Assembly (NCBI GenBank): GCA_003525885.1
Contig: DQIG01000076.1
Location: forward strand, 1,270 to 27,600
Length of the DNA: 26,331 nt
DNA from: Stenotrophomonas sp.
Lineage (GTDB): Bacteria; Pseudomonadota; Gammaproteobacteria; Xanthomonadales; Xanthomonadaceae
Direction: 5' to 3'
A program made the translations under genes and the position numbers. Every line of letters starts with the position of its first letter. Positions within the stretch are counted from its first letter, which is position 1. A model generated the notes under the pieces. It did not search any database. It saw only the letters and a program-made list of their open reading frames with translations, and was not told the origin of the DNA. Below are positions 1-6,703 of this stretch, piece after piece.

Positions 1-549
1 CGGCAGGTTGATCAGGAACACCGAGCCCCACCAGAAGTGCTGCAGCAGCCAGCCGCCAATGATCGGGCCAAGCGCCGCACCGACGATGGCGACCGAACCC
101 CAGATCGCAATGGCGATGTTGCGTTCGCGTTCTTCGTGGAAGCTCAGGCCGATCAGCGCCAGCGTGGCCGGCATCATCGCGGCCGCGCCGACCGCCAGGA
201 ACGCGCGTGCGGCAATCAGCTGCGCCGCACTTGCTGCGAATGCCGCCGCCAGCGACGCCACGCCGAACACCACCAGGCCGATCAGGAACATGCGGCGATG
301 GCCGATGCGATCGCCCAGCGTGCCGGCACCCAGCAGCAGGCCGGCCATCACCAGCGGGTAGGCGTTGATGATCCACAGCGCCTGCCCGGCACTGGCCGAG
401 AGTTCCTCGGTCAGCGTGGGCAGTGCGGTATAGAGCACGGAGTTGTCGAGCGTGACCAGCAACAGGCCGGCGGCGACGGTGAACAACAGTGCCCAGCGAC
501 GGGCACGCGACAGGGCCGGAGCACCGGCCAAGGGCTGGGACAAAGCCAT
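1..549 (-). CDS. MFS multidrug exporter, DHA2 (14-TMS) family, 3' part missing
   Basis: The reading frame is open from the ATG at 549 to the window edge, giving the first 183 residues of what is usually a protein of about 450-550 residues. The N-terminus has a membrane segment running into the motif LDNSVLYTALPTL, which is characteristic of the 14-helix DHA2 drug:proton antiporters (EmrB/QacA/SmvA group). Further on are the MFS loop motif GDRIGHRRMF after the second helix and an EERERNIAIAIWG stretch. The family exports cationic drugs, biocides or other amphiphiles across the inner membrane using the proton gradient; the substrate cannot be read here. No membrane-fusion partner gene lies upstream, so it may work alone (inference). 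A palindromic operator overlaps its likely promoter, pointing to a repressor, probably of the TetR type, encoded outside the window. Confidence 0.9.
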   Translation of the reverse strand, partial: MALSQPLAGAPALSRARRWALLFTVAAGLLLVTLDNSVLYTALPTLTEELSASAGQALWIINAYPLVMAGLLLGAGTLGDRIGHRRMFLIGLVVFGVASLAAAFAASAAQLIAARAFLAVGAAAMMPATLALIGLSFHEERERNIAIAIWGSVAIVGAALGPIIGGWLLQHFWWGSVFLINLP

Positions 550-579
550 GGGAGAACCTGGTGGGGGTGGAGTACGGCC

Positions 580-609
580 ATAACTATACCGGATGTCCTG
601 TATAGTTAT
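580..609. promoter_or_regulatory. Palindromic operator over the MFS exporter promoter
   Basis: This is a perfect inverted repeat with 10-bp arms, ATAACTATAC and GTATAGTTAT, separated by 10 bp. On the minus strand the right arm contains TATAGT (583-588), a good -10 hexamer, and TTCATA (607-612) is a possible -35 at 18-bp spacing. A dimeric repressor bound here would cover the promoter of the exporter starting at 549. The size and symmetry suit TetR-family operators. The regulator gene is not in the window, so its identity is inferred. The rest of 550-699 shows no supported gene. Confidence 0.7.
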
Positions 610-699
610 GAAGAAAACACCACCGGTTCAGATTGGGGCCGGGGCAATGTTCATGTTGCCGCGCCCCTCATGCCGGGCCGTGGCCGGTGTCAGGGATCA

Positions 700-1446
700 T
701 CACCGGCAGTCTTCCGGCAGCGCGGCGATCGCCGATACCACCGCTCCCTGCATGCCCTGCCCCACGGCCATGTCCAGTTCGCCGCCGATGCCCCCATGCT
801 GGCGCCGCAGTTCGTCCTCGCACAGTCCACGCACGCGCGCACGGGCATTCGCGCGCAGGCTGCTGCACCGCCAGTCGGTGCCACCCAGCGGCAGCACCGA
901 ATACACCACGCTGTTGCAGGCATTGCCGGCACGCTGCTGCAACGGCAGTCCACCGAAATCCCGCGGTTCACTGCTGCGCTGCGGGTCGAAGTAGCTGTCC
1001 GGGAACGTGCGTGCGTACTGTTCGATGTCCACGGCCATGCTGCGCCCACCGGCCAGCGGCATCTGCAGCGGCTGGCCGCACTGCGTCGCATCGGCGCGAT
1101 GCTGGATGTACTGGTAGATCGGCCGGTCCAGCGTTGGATCCTGCTGGGTCACCGCACTGACCGCCGCCAGCACCGGCAGCGATGCGCGATTGGCCATGCG
1201 CGCCAGCAGCCCGGCCTGCGCTGGCTGGCAGCGGTCGCGCAGGGTTGCAGCGAGCAGGAACAGTATGTCGTTGCGAAACGCGTGATCATCGCCCAGGCGC
1301 TGTTCGATACGCTGGCTGGCATCGGAAGAAGGCGCCGGAAACGCGACCGCCGGTGGCGCGATGGGGGCGCGCTGCCGCTGCCACCACACCAGCAGCACAA
1401 CTGCACCCAGCAGCACCCCGGCAGCCATGATCCAGCGCCGCGGCAT
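700..1446 (-). CDS. Hypothetical membrane-anchored protein with six cysteines
   Basis: I do not recognise this 248-residue protein. It starts MPRRWIMAAGV with a single hydrophobic segment at about residues 7-22, then a short Pro/Ala-rich stretch, and the remainder is soluble and probably periplasmic. Outside the membrane segment it has six cysteines (C73, C123, C177, C194, C209, C247), an even number that would allow three disulfides (inference). The ATG at 1446 shares one base with the stop of the upstream DUF3299 lipoprotein gene (TGATG), so the two are probably translationally coupled and this is the last gene of the zinc-type operon. An earlier in-frame start would overlap that gene heavily. 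A role with the DUF3299 proteins or the ABC transporter is inferred only from position. Confidence 0.75.
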   Translation of the reverse strand: MPRRWIMAAGVLLGAVVLLVWWQRQRAPIAPPAVAFPAPSSDASQRIEQRLGDDHAFRNDILFLLAATLRDRCQPAQAGLLARMANRASLPVLAAVSAVTQQDPTLDRPIYQYIQHRADATQCGQPLQMPLAGGRSMAVDIEQYARTFPDSYFDPQRSSEPRDFGGLPLQQRAGNACNSVVYSVLPLGGTDWRCSSLRANARARVRGLCEDELRRQHGGIGGELDMAVGQGMQGAVVSAIAALPEDCR

Positions 1447-2066
1447 CAGTTGTGGATCGCCGTCAGCGTGGCCGCCGCAGCATCGTAGGACGCGCTGGCG
1501 ATATCCGCGTCGAAACGCTTCACCTGCAGACGGCCGGCAAGCCGGTACGGATCCCACAGATCGCCCAGCGCGATCGGCGTGGCCAGGGTCACGTGGATGA
1601 TCTGGTTCGGTGGTGGTGGCGGCACGTGGATGCACGCGCCATAGAACGGTACGAACAGCAGTTCATCGACCAGGCCTGCATCGTTGGTGCCGAGCGGTAC
1701 CACGTAGCCATCCAGATCCACCGCGCGACCGTCGACGGCGTCGACGACGCGCGAGGAGCCGAACTGCTTGGCGCGGTCCGGGCTGGAATGGTCGATCTCC
1801 TGCCCCGGCGGCGTGCCGGAGCCGGTATCGTCGATCAGCCCGCCCACGCCGTCCATGCCACCGCGTGACAGGCCGATCTGTGGCGGCGGGCGCTGGTAGG
1901 TGACTTCATCGGGCCGCAACGCATCCCAACGGTCGATGGCGGCAGCATCCGTAGCGACTGCAGCTGCGGTGTCCTTCGGCGTGACCGCCACGGCATCGCC
2001 GCCCGGCGACGTACAGCCCGCCAGCCACAGGCATCCCAGCACCAACAACAAGGAGCTACGGTTCAT
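1446..2066 (-). CDS. DUF3299 domain lipoprotein (first of two tandem copies)
   Basis: This 206-residue protein begins with a lipoprotein signal peptide ending in the lipobox LAGC (Cys18), so it should be lipid-anchored outside the cytoplasm. Residues 19-115 are Ala/Gly/Asp-rich and probably flexible. The DUF3299 core follows: LDGYVVPL at about 118-125 and FVPFYGACIHVPPPPPNQ at about 138-155, with Cys145 and His147 in the conserved CIHVPPPPPNQ signature. The family function is not established; a metal-handling role is inferred from its place in an operon with a ZrgA-like protein and an ABC transporter. The start at 2066 lies inside the end of the upstream DUF3299 gene (11-base overlap). The two copies share the signature but little of the N-terminal half. 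Confidence 0.87.
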   Translation of the reverse strand: MNRSSLLLVLGCLWLAGCTSPGGDAVAVTPKDTAAAVATDAAAIDRWDALRPDEVTYQRPPPQIGLSRGGMDGVGGLIDDTGSGTPPGQEIDHSSPDRAKQFGSSRVVDAVDGRAVDLDGYVVPLGTNDAGLVDELLFVPFYGACIHVPPPPPNQIIHVTLATPIALGDLWDPYRLAGRLQVKRFDADIASASYDAAAATLTAIHN

Positions 2067-2607
2067 AGGGCCTCAGCTGTGCATCGCGCATGGTGTAGGC
2101 GGAGCCGGCCAGATCGTCATCCAACCGTTCGGCACGCAGGGTGCCGGCCAGGAAGAACGGCGAATACATGTCGGGCATATCGATCGGGCGTGGCAGCACC
2201 ACGTGCACGATCTGGTTCGGCGGCGGTGGTGGCACGTGGATGCAGGCGCCGTAGTACGGCACGAACAGAAATTCGGTCAACCGACCGTCCTGTGCGTTGG
2301 CCAGTGGCACCACGTAGCCCGGCAGGCGCACCGGTCGCTGCAGCACCGTATCCACCGTACGGAACGTACCGAACTGCGGCATGCGCCGGTTGCCGTTGTG
2401 CTCGACTTCCGGGCCCTCGCCCCGCTCCAGCGCGGCCAGCTCGTCCTTCGGCATCATCTGCAACCAGTCCAGTTCCTGCTCTGCCGCATCCGCAGCGTCA
2501 GCGCGGTCGACAACCGGCGAGGGTGGCAAGGCCTGCACACCGGTATCCACCGGCCGCTCGCAGGCGACCAGGGCCAGCACCATCGGCAGTGTCAGCATCC
2601 AGCGCAT
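2056..2607 (-). CDS. DUF3299 domain lipoprotein (second tandem copy)
   Basis: This 183-residue protein starts MRWMLTLPMVLALVAC, a short lipoprotein signal peptide with its lipobox Cys at residue 16. The DUF3299 core contains LPGYVVPL (about 95-102) and FVPYYGACIHVPPPPPNQ (about 115-132), with Cys122 and His124. The signature is nearly identical to that of the downstream copy, suggesting an old duplication. The ATG at 2607 is two bases after the permease stop, and the 3' end overlaps the next gene by 11 bases, so it sits tightly within the operon. A reading frame open further upstream is only a shadow of the permease gene; the lipoprotein signal fixes the start. It could act as an accessory or substrate-delivery component of the transporter (inference). 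Confidence 0.87.
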   Translation of the reverse strand: MRWMLTLPMVLALVACERPVDTGVQALPPSPVVDRADAADAAEQELDWLQMMPKDELAALERGEGPEVEHNGNRRMPQFGTFRTVDTVLQRPVRLPGYVVPLANAQDGRLTEFLFVPYYGACIHVPPPPPNQIVHVVLPRPIDMPDMYSPFFLAGTLRAERLDDDLAGSAYTMRDAQLRPYEP

Positions 2608-2609
2608 GC

Positions 2610-3863
2610 TCAGCCTCCCGGCGACAGGCCATCGGCCAGCGTACGCCGGTAGGCCAGCAATGCCGGCACCAGCCCGGCCACCGCACTGATCGCCAGCACG
2701 CCTGCCACCCAGGCCAGCTCGCGGCCGTCCGGCCAGACATGGGTGATCGACAGGCCAAAGTTGGCCAGGGCCCAGCCGCGCCCGGCGATGCTGGCGGCCA
2801 CCAGAAGCACCAGCGCCAGCACGCTGGCCGCCGCGCTGGTCGCCACCGCCTCCACCACCAGCAGGGCAGCGATGTAACCCGGCCGTGCCCCGGTGGCACG
2901 CAGGATCGCCATCTCGCGCCGCCGCTCCTGCAGGGTCGAGACCAGCAGCGCCACCAGCGAGACCATGCCGAGCGCCACCACCATCGCGCTGATCAGCTGC
3001 AGCGCTCGTTCGGCCATGCCCAGCGACTGCCACAGCTGCTGCAGCGTGACGCCGGGCAGGATCGCCAGCATCGCCTCGTCCGGATACTCGTTGATCCTGC
3101 GCTGCACCGAAAACGTGGCGATACGCGAGTTCAGGCCGAGCATGAAGGCGGTGATGCTGGTCGGGGTCAGATCCAGATGACGCGCCTGCTCGGCGCTGAC
3201 GCTCTGGCTGCGCAGCTGCACGCCCGAACGCCAGTCGACATGGATCGCTTCGATCGCCGCCAGCGAGACCAGCAGCGACGAATCAACCGGCGTGCCGGTG
3301 CGCTGCAGGATGCCGGCAACACGGAATGGCTTGTCGGCATGCGTGGCCAGGGTGACCGCGCCGGTGCCGTGCGCCAGCACGATCTGGTCACCGAGACCGA
3401 CCTTCTGTGCCTGTGCCACCTCGGCACCGATCACCACGTCATACAGATCATCGAACGATCGTCCGTTCGCGAATGCAAGTGCGTGCCCGGCGCCGTAGCG
3501 GTAGTGCTTGAAATAGCCATCGCTGGTACCGACCACGCGGTAGCCGCGCCAGGAATCGCCCAGCGAAAGCGGCACCGCCCACTTCACCTGCGGCAACGCG
3601 GACAGCTCCTGGTAGGACTGCCAGGACACGTTGTTGGTCGGGTCACCGATATGGAACACCGAGTACAGCAGCAGATTCACCGGCCCTGACCGCGCACCAA
3701 CGATCAGATCGGTGCCGGACACGGTGCTGGCGAAGCCTTCGTGTGCCTGCGTGCGCACGCGCTCGACGCCCAGCAACAGCACCACGCTGAGGGTGATGAC
3801 CAGCACGGTCAGGCCCACGCTCAACGCACGGCTGCGCAGGCTGGCCCAGGCAAGCTCAAGCAT
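2610..3863 (-). CDS. ABC transporter permease, FtsX/MacB type (zinc-uptake-like operon)
   Basis: This 417-residue protein has the layout of FtsX/MacB/LolC-like permeases: one transmembrane helix near the N-terminus (about 15-38), a large periplasmic domain (about 40-265), then three helices toward the C-terminus. The cytoplasmic loop ERRREMAILRATGARPGYIAALL is the family's typical coupling segment. The ATG at 3863 overlaps the upstream ATPase gene by 8 bases and gives MLELAWASLRSRAL, the usual short amphipathic start. In Vibrio cholerae, Zrg-type zinc uptake loci pair such a permease with a DUF2796 protein, and the same pairing is seen here. Permeases of this fold more often power lipoprotein or drug extrusion, so zinc import rests on gene context, not on the sequence of this protein. 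Confidence 0.88.
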   Translation of the reverse strand: MLELAWASLRSRALSVGLTVLVITLSVVLLLGVERVRTQAHEGFASTVSGTDLIVGARSGPVNLLLYSVFHIGDPTNNVSWQSYQELSALPQVKWAVPLSLGDSWRGYRVVGTSDGYFKHYRYGAGHALAFANGRSFDDLYDVVIGAEVAQAQKVGLGDQIVLAHGTGAVTLATHADKPFRVAGILQRTGTPVDSSLLVSLAAIEAIHVDWRSGVQLRSQSVSAEQARHLDLTPTSITAFMLGLNSRIATFSVQRRINEYPDEAMLAILPGVTLQQLWQSLGMAERALQLISAMVVALGMVSLVALLVSTLQERRREMAILRATGARPGYIAALLVVEAVATSAAASVLALVLLVAASIAGRGWALANFGLSITHVWPDGRELAWVAGVLAISAVAGLVPALLAYRRTLADGLSPGG

Positions 3864-4551
3864 GGCCGGCACCTGCCTGGTTGATCTGAGACAGGGCAAT
3901 CGTGCGGTCGAACAACGGCTCCAGGCTGTCGTCATGGCTGACCACCAGCACCGTGGTGCCGGCCGCCTGGCACTGCGCTGACATCAGCTGTAGGAACGCG
4001 GTGGCCGCGTCGCGGTCGAGCGCCGAGGTCGGCTCATCGGCCAGCAGCAAGGCCGGGCGGCCGATCAGGGCGCGTGCTGCCGCCACACGCTGCTGCTGTC
4101 CGACACTGAGCGTGCCTGCGCGCCGCTGCATCAGCTCGGGGTCCAGTTGCAGGGCCTGCAGCAGGCGGGCGATCTCGGCATCCAGCGGGCCGCTGATGCG
4201 TGCGCTGCGCAGGCGCGAGAAGCGCAGGCCCAGCGCGATGTTGTCGCGCACGCTGAGAAACGGCAGCAGGTTGAACTGCTGGAAGATCACACCCAGGTGG
4301 TCGGCGCGGAAGCGGTCCCGCGCGGCACTACGCATCGCCTGCAGCGCGTGACCGGCGACCTCGATGCGGCCCTTGCCAGGCAGCAACACGCCTGCCAGAA
4401 GGCCCAGCAGCGTGCTCTTGCCACCCCCGCTGATTCCGCGCAGCAATACGCTGCTGCCCTGCTCGATCCACAGCCGCGGCACATCCAGGACCAAGCGCCG
4501 GCCATAGCCGAACTGCACGCCATCCAGCGCGATCACCGGTCGCATGCTCAC
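3856..4551 (-). CDS. ABC transporter ATP-binding protein
   Basis: This 231-residue nucleotide-binding subunit is complete. Walker A is GISGGGKST (39-47), the Q-loop is at about 91-92 in IFQQFNLLPFLSV, the ABC signature is LSVGQQQRV (148-156), Walker B is ALLLADEPTSALD (167-179) and the H-loop His is at 206 in VVSHDD. The arrangement is that of the LolD/MacB ATPase group that pairs with FtsX-type permeases. I chose the GTG at 4551, which overlaps the stop of the DUF2796 gene as GTGA; an ATG at 4545 is the alternative and would lose only two residues. It should energise the permease encoded directly downstream. Confidence 0.93.
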   Translation of the reverse strand: MSMRPVIALDGVQFGYGRRLVLDVPRLWIEQGSSVLLRGISGGGKSTLLGLLAGVLLPGKGRIEVAGHALQAMRSAARDRFRADHLGVIFQQFNLLPFLSVRDNIALGLRFSRLRSARISGPLDAEIARLLQALQLDPELMQRRAGTLSVGQQQRVAAARALIGRPALLLADEPTSALDRDAATAFLQLMSAQCQAAGTTVLVVSHDDSLEPLFDRTIALSQINQAGAGHA

Positions 4552-5081
4552 GGTGCCAGCACCACGCGCAGGTTGTCCGGGGTCAGCACGCTGCGGTTCT
4601 GTCCATGGGCGGTGGCACTGTTGACGATCACTTCGTGCAGGCCCGGGAACAGTACGGGCAGGCGCACAACAATGGCCCGCAGCTCGGCAGGCTTGGCGCA
4701 GTGGTACTGCAGCGTTGCGCTGAACCCAGCGTGCCGATGCTGACCTGATGGCGGCGCGGCAGCCGTCGCATCGAATCCCTCGGCCTTGGCGTCGTTGCCG
4801 GAAAGGCGGCAGCCAGCGGCGGTGGGCAAGGTGACCCAGCTGCCGCCCTTCAGCACTGTCGTAGCCCGCGCCAGCGCGGCCTGCTCGGCTGCATTGGCCG
4901 GCGGCCGCTCGAAATCAAGGATGCCGATGCCGGGGGCCTGCACGGCGAATTCCAGCGTCTGCTGGTCAAGCGCAACATCGACGGTGGCCTGGCCGTGCAC
5001 GTGCGGTGCGTGCTGGCGGATATCGTGGGCCTGCGCGGCGCTGGCGGCCAGCAGCAGGAAAAGAGCAGCAGAACGCTTCAT
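4548..5081 (-). CDS. DUF2796 protein, ZrgA-like zinc uptake component
   Basis: This 177-residue exported protein starts MKRSAALFLLLAASAAQA, a clean signal peptide, and the mature form begins with a His-rich stretch, HDIRQHAPHVHGQ. A second His pair lies in GQHRHAGF. These features and the order of the following genes match the DUF2796 family, whose V. cholerae member ZrgA is part of a zinc uptake system. The histidines are likely zinc ligands (inference). An in-frame ATG nine bases earlier (5090) is possible, but GGA at 5091-5093 on the minus strand sits too close to it and at good distance from 5081. It is the first gene of the minus-strand operon and its promoter lies over a Zur-box-like palindrome, fitting induction by zinc starvation. 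Confidence 0.85.
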   Translation of the reverse strand: MKRSAALFLLLAASAAQAHDIRQHAPHVHGQATVDVALDQQTLEFAVQAPGIGILDFERPPANAAEQAALARATTVLKGGSWVTLPTAAGCRLSGNDAKAEGFDATAAAPPSGQHRHAGFSATLQYHCAKPAELRAIVVRLPVLFPGLHEVIVNSATAHGQNRSVLTPDNLRVVLAP

Positions 5082-5096
5082 GGGGGACATTCCAAT

Positions 5097-5111
5097 TGTT
5101 ACTATGTAACA
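5097..5111. promoter_or_regulatory. Zur-box-like palindrome between divergent zinc-type genes
   Basis: The sequence TGTTAC-TAT-GTAACA is a perfect inverted repeat of 6-bp arms around 3 bp. It resembles Zur sites of gammaproteobacteria, which centre on GTTAT and ATAAC half-sites. It lies in the roughly 32-bp gap between the ZrgA-like gene (minus) and the MerC-domain gene (plus). On the minus strand CATAAT (5112-5117) could be a -10, and on the plus strand TACTAT (5100-5105) could be one, so one bound dimer could silence both directions. The assignment to Zur is inference from pattern and neighbours. Confidence 0.65.
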
Positions 5112-5113
5112 TT

Positions 5114-5590
5114 ATGGACCACATCCCCACGACGCCCGCAAGGGCCCTGGCCCAGCCGCCAACTTCGGCACGCTGGCACCCCCGCTTCGATCTTGCCGGT
5201 GCCTGGCTGTCCCTGGCCTGCGCCGCCCACTGCATCGCCCTGCCCCTGCTGCTGGCCTTCGTGCCGGCGGCGATGATGGCGCTGCGTTCGTTCCAGCACC
5301 CCGGCCATGGCGCGATGACGGTGCTGCTGGTGATGTCGCGCTGGGAATGGCTGTTCGCGCTGCTGGCCTCGTCGCTGGCCCTGCTCAGTACCGGCGCAGG
5401 ACTGCATCGGCACGGCCGCTGGCCGCCTGTAAGGCTGGCCTTCGCCGGCGCCATCCTGCTGCTGTCGGCCTCGCTGTACCTGCCGCTGAAGGAATCGCTG
5501 CTCTGGCACGGCGTAGCGACGGCCAGTGGTGGTGTGCTGCTGGCGTGCGCTCACATCGGCAACCGGCACGCGCTGCGCAACCGCCGGTAG
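5114..5590 (+). CDS. MerC-domain inner membrane protein
   Basis: This 158-residue protein has about four hydrophobic helices. In the first is the motif CAAHC (C36, H39, C40), the metal-binding signature of the MerC family, which carries mercuric or other soft and transition metal ions across the inner membrane. There is no merA, merR or merT nearby, so mercury resistance is unlikely; the shared Zur-like site suggests a zinc-related role (inference). The ATG at 5114 directly follows the palindrome and has no Shine-Dalgarno sequence, so the mRNA may be nearly leaderless. No later ATG would keep the CAAHC motif. The TAG stop is the last three bases of a GTAG repeat head. Confidence 0.82.
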   Translation: MDHIPTTPARALAQPPTSARWHPRFDLAGAWLSLACAAHCIALPLLLAFVPAAMMALRSFQHPGHGAMTVLLVMSRWEWLFALLASSLALLSTGAGLHRHGRWPPVRLAFAGAILLLSASLYLPLKESLLWHGVATASGGVLLACAHIGNRHALRNRR

Positions 5591-5677
5591 CGCCGGCCGT
5601 TGTCCGGCCGGAAAACGCCATCCACGCATGGCGTGGATCTACTGAAACATGCGACGCAGCCAGCGGCCGGCTCTACC
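5587..5677. repeat. Cluster of three GTAG palindromic repeats between convergent genes
   Basis: Three GTAG-headed elements lie between the convergent MerC and LysR genes. The first is plus-oriented (GTAG at 5587-5590, then a CCGGCC/GGCCGG stem). The second is minus-oriented with a perfect stem, ATCCACGC (5620-5627) and GCGTGGAT (5631-5638), followed by CTAC. The third is minus-oriented (about 5650-5676), with a GCC-rich stem and CTACC. They match the REP-like (SMAG) elements of Stenotrophomonas and could end transcription from both sides. The first supplies the MerC stop codon. Confidence 0.8.
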
Positions 5678-5682
5678 GATCT

Positions 5683-6585
5683 CTATTCGTCAAACGGACG
5701 CTGGCCGAGCGTCTGCGTCACGTGGTCGACGAAACAGGTGATGCGCGCGGCAAGCGCGGTGTTGCGGTAGTACACCGCGTTGATCGGCTGCCGCACTTCC
5801 TGCGTCTGCTTGCCGAACAGCTGCACCAGGCGGCCATCACGCCGGTCCTGGCGGGTCAGGAAGTCGGACAGGCAGGCGATGCCCAGCCCGGCCACCGCCA
5901 TCTGCCGCAGCGTCTCGCCACTGGAGGAAGCGATCGCTGGCTCGATCACGAAAGGCCCACCATCGGCATCGTGCAGCGGCCATTCGTTCAATGAACTGGG
6001 CTGGGTGAAGCCCAGCAGGTCATGCGCGTGCAGCTGCTCCACGCGCGTGGGCGTGCCGTGGCGGCGCAGGTACTCGGGGCTGGCCACCACGCGGATGCGG
6101 CTGTGGCCGATCGGCCGCGCATGCAGGGTCGAGTCGCGCAGCACGCCAATGCGGAATGCTACGTCGGTGCGCTTCTCGATCAGGTCGGTGATGCCCTCGT
6201 TGGAATTCAACTCCAGCTCGACCTGCGGGTAGCGCTCGCGGAAGCCCTCCAGCAGCGGCACGATCACATGCAGCATGAACGGTGTGGCGGCGTCCACGCG
6301 CAGGCGCCCGACCGGCTGCAGCCGCCGCGCGGCCATCTGTTCCTCGGCCTCGTCCACCGTGGCCAGGATCGTACGCGCGTACTCCAGGAACGCCGCGCCT
6401 TCCTCGGTCAGTTCCAGCCGCCGCGTGGTCCGCCGCAGCAGCGTGGTCTGCAGCTTGTCCTCCAGCCGCGCCAGGGTGCGGCTGGTGGCCGAGATGGTCA
6501 GTTCCAGCTCCTCGGCCGCTGCCGTGATCGAACCACTGTCGACCACGGCCACGAAGGCCTTCAGCTCATCCAGGGTGGTTTTCAT
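5683..6585 (-). CDS. LysR-family transcriptional regulator
   Basis: This 300-residue protein is full length for the family. The N-terminal winged helix-turn-helix spans about 1-60 (LKAFVAVVDSGSITAAAEEL, then SATSRTLARLEDKL), and the effector-binding domain runs from about 90 to 295. The C-terminal domain resembles the subgroup often linked to aldo/keto reductases and other redox genes. GAGGT lies at a good distance before the ATG at 6585. A likely promoter is TTTACA (6637-6642) and TATACG (6613-6618) on the minus strand with 18-bp spacing, located in the 118-bp region shared with the divergent dkgB-type gene. By the usual LysR rule it probably controls that oxidoreductase unit (inference); the effector is unknown. 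Confidence 0.92.
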   Translation of the reverse strand: MKTTLDELKAFVAVVDSGSITAAAEELELTISATSRTLARLEDKLQTTLLRRTTRRLELTEEGAAFLEYARTILATVDEAEEQMAARRLQPVGRLRVDAATPFMLHVIVPLLEGFRERYPQVELELNSNEGITDLIEKRTDVAFRIGVLRDSTLHARPIGHSRIRVVASPEYLRRHGTPTRVEQLHAHDLLGFTQPSSLNEWPLHDADGGPFVIEPAIASSSGETLRQMAVAGLGIACLSDFLTRQDRRDGRLVQLFGKQTQEVRQPINAVYYRNTALAARITCFVDHVTQTLGQRPFDE

Positions 6586-6612
6586 TTTTTACCTCGGCGC
6601 AAAAGCATTTCC

Positions 6613-6642
6613 CGTATACACGGCTTAATCAACAAATGTAAA
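6613..6642 (-). promoter_or_regulatory. Likely promoter of the LysR gene at 5683-6585
   Basis: On the minus strand TTTACA (6637-6642) and TATACG (6613-6618) match sigma-70 hexamers at 5/6 and 4/6 positions with an 18-bp spacer. The -10 overlaps the small dyad CCGT-ATAC-ACGG (6612-6623), which could be part of the LysR-binding region. No equally good promoter is seen for the plus-strand genes, as is common for LysR-activated promoters. Confidence 0.5.
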
Positions 6643-6703
6643 GCACCCAGACTTCGCCCTGTCCCGAGCCCACCGGCTCTCAACGAAGTCCCTGGAGTCC
6701 ATC

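Noticed and set aside
593..994. Plus-strand frame starting beside the MFS operator, as a possible divergent regulator
   Set aside because: The translation shows no helix-turn-helix or TetR pattern and overlaps the six-Cys gene antisense; the regulator must lie elsewhere.
37..1488. Long plus-strand open frame of 483 codons
   Set aside because: It is antisense to the MFS exporter and the six-Cys gene, rich in Arg/Gln/His, with no domain and no ribosome binding site; a by-product of high GC content.
2079..3689. Long plus-strand open frame of 536 codons
   Set aside because: It is fully antisense to the DUF3299 lipoprotein and permease genes, which have clear family sequence; the composition is typical of an antisense shadow.
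5114..5590. Mercury resistance (mer) operon
   Set aside because: Only a MerC-domain protein is present; no merR, merT, merP or merA nearby, and the context is zinc-like.
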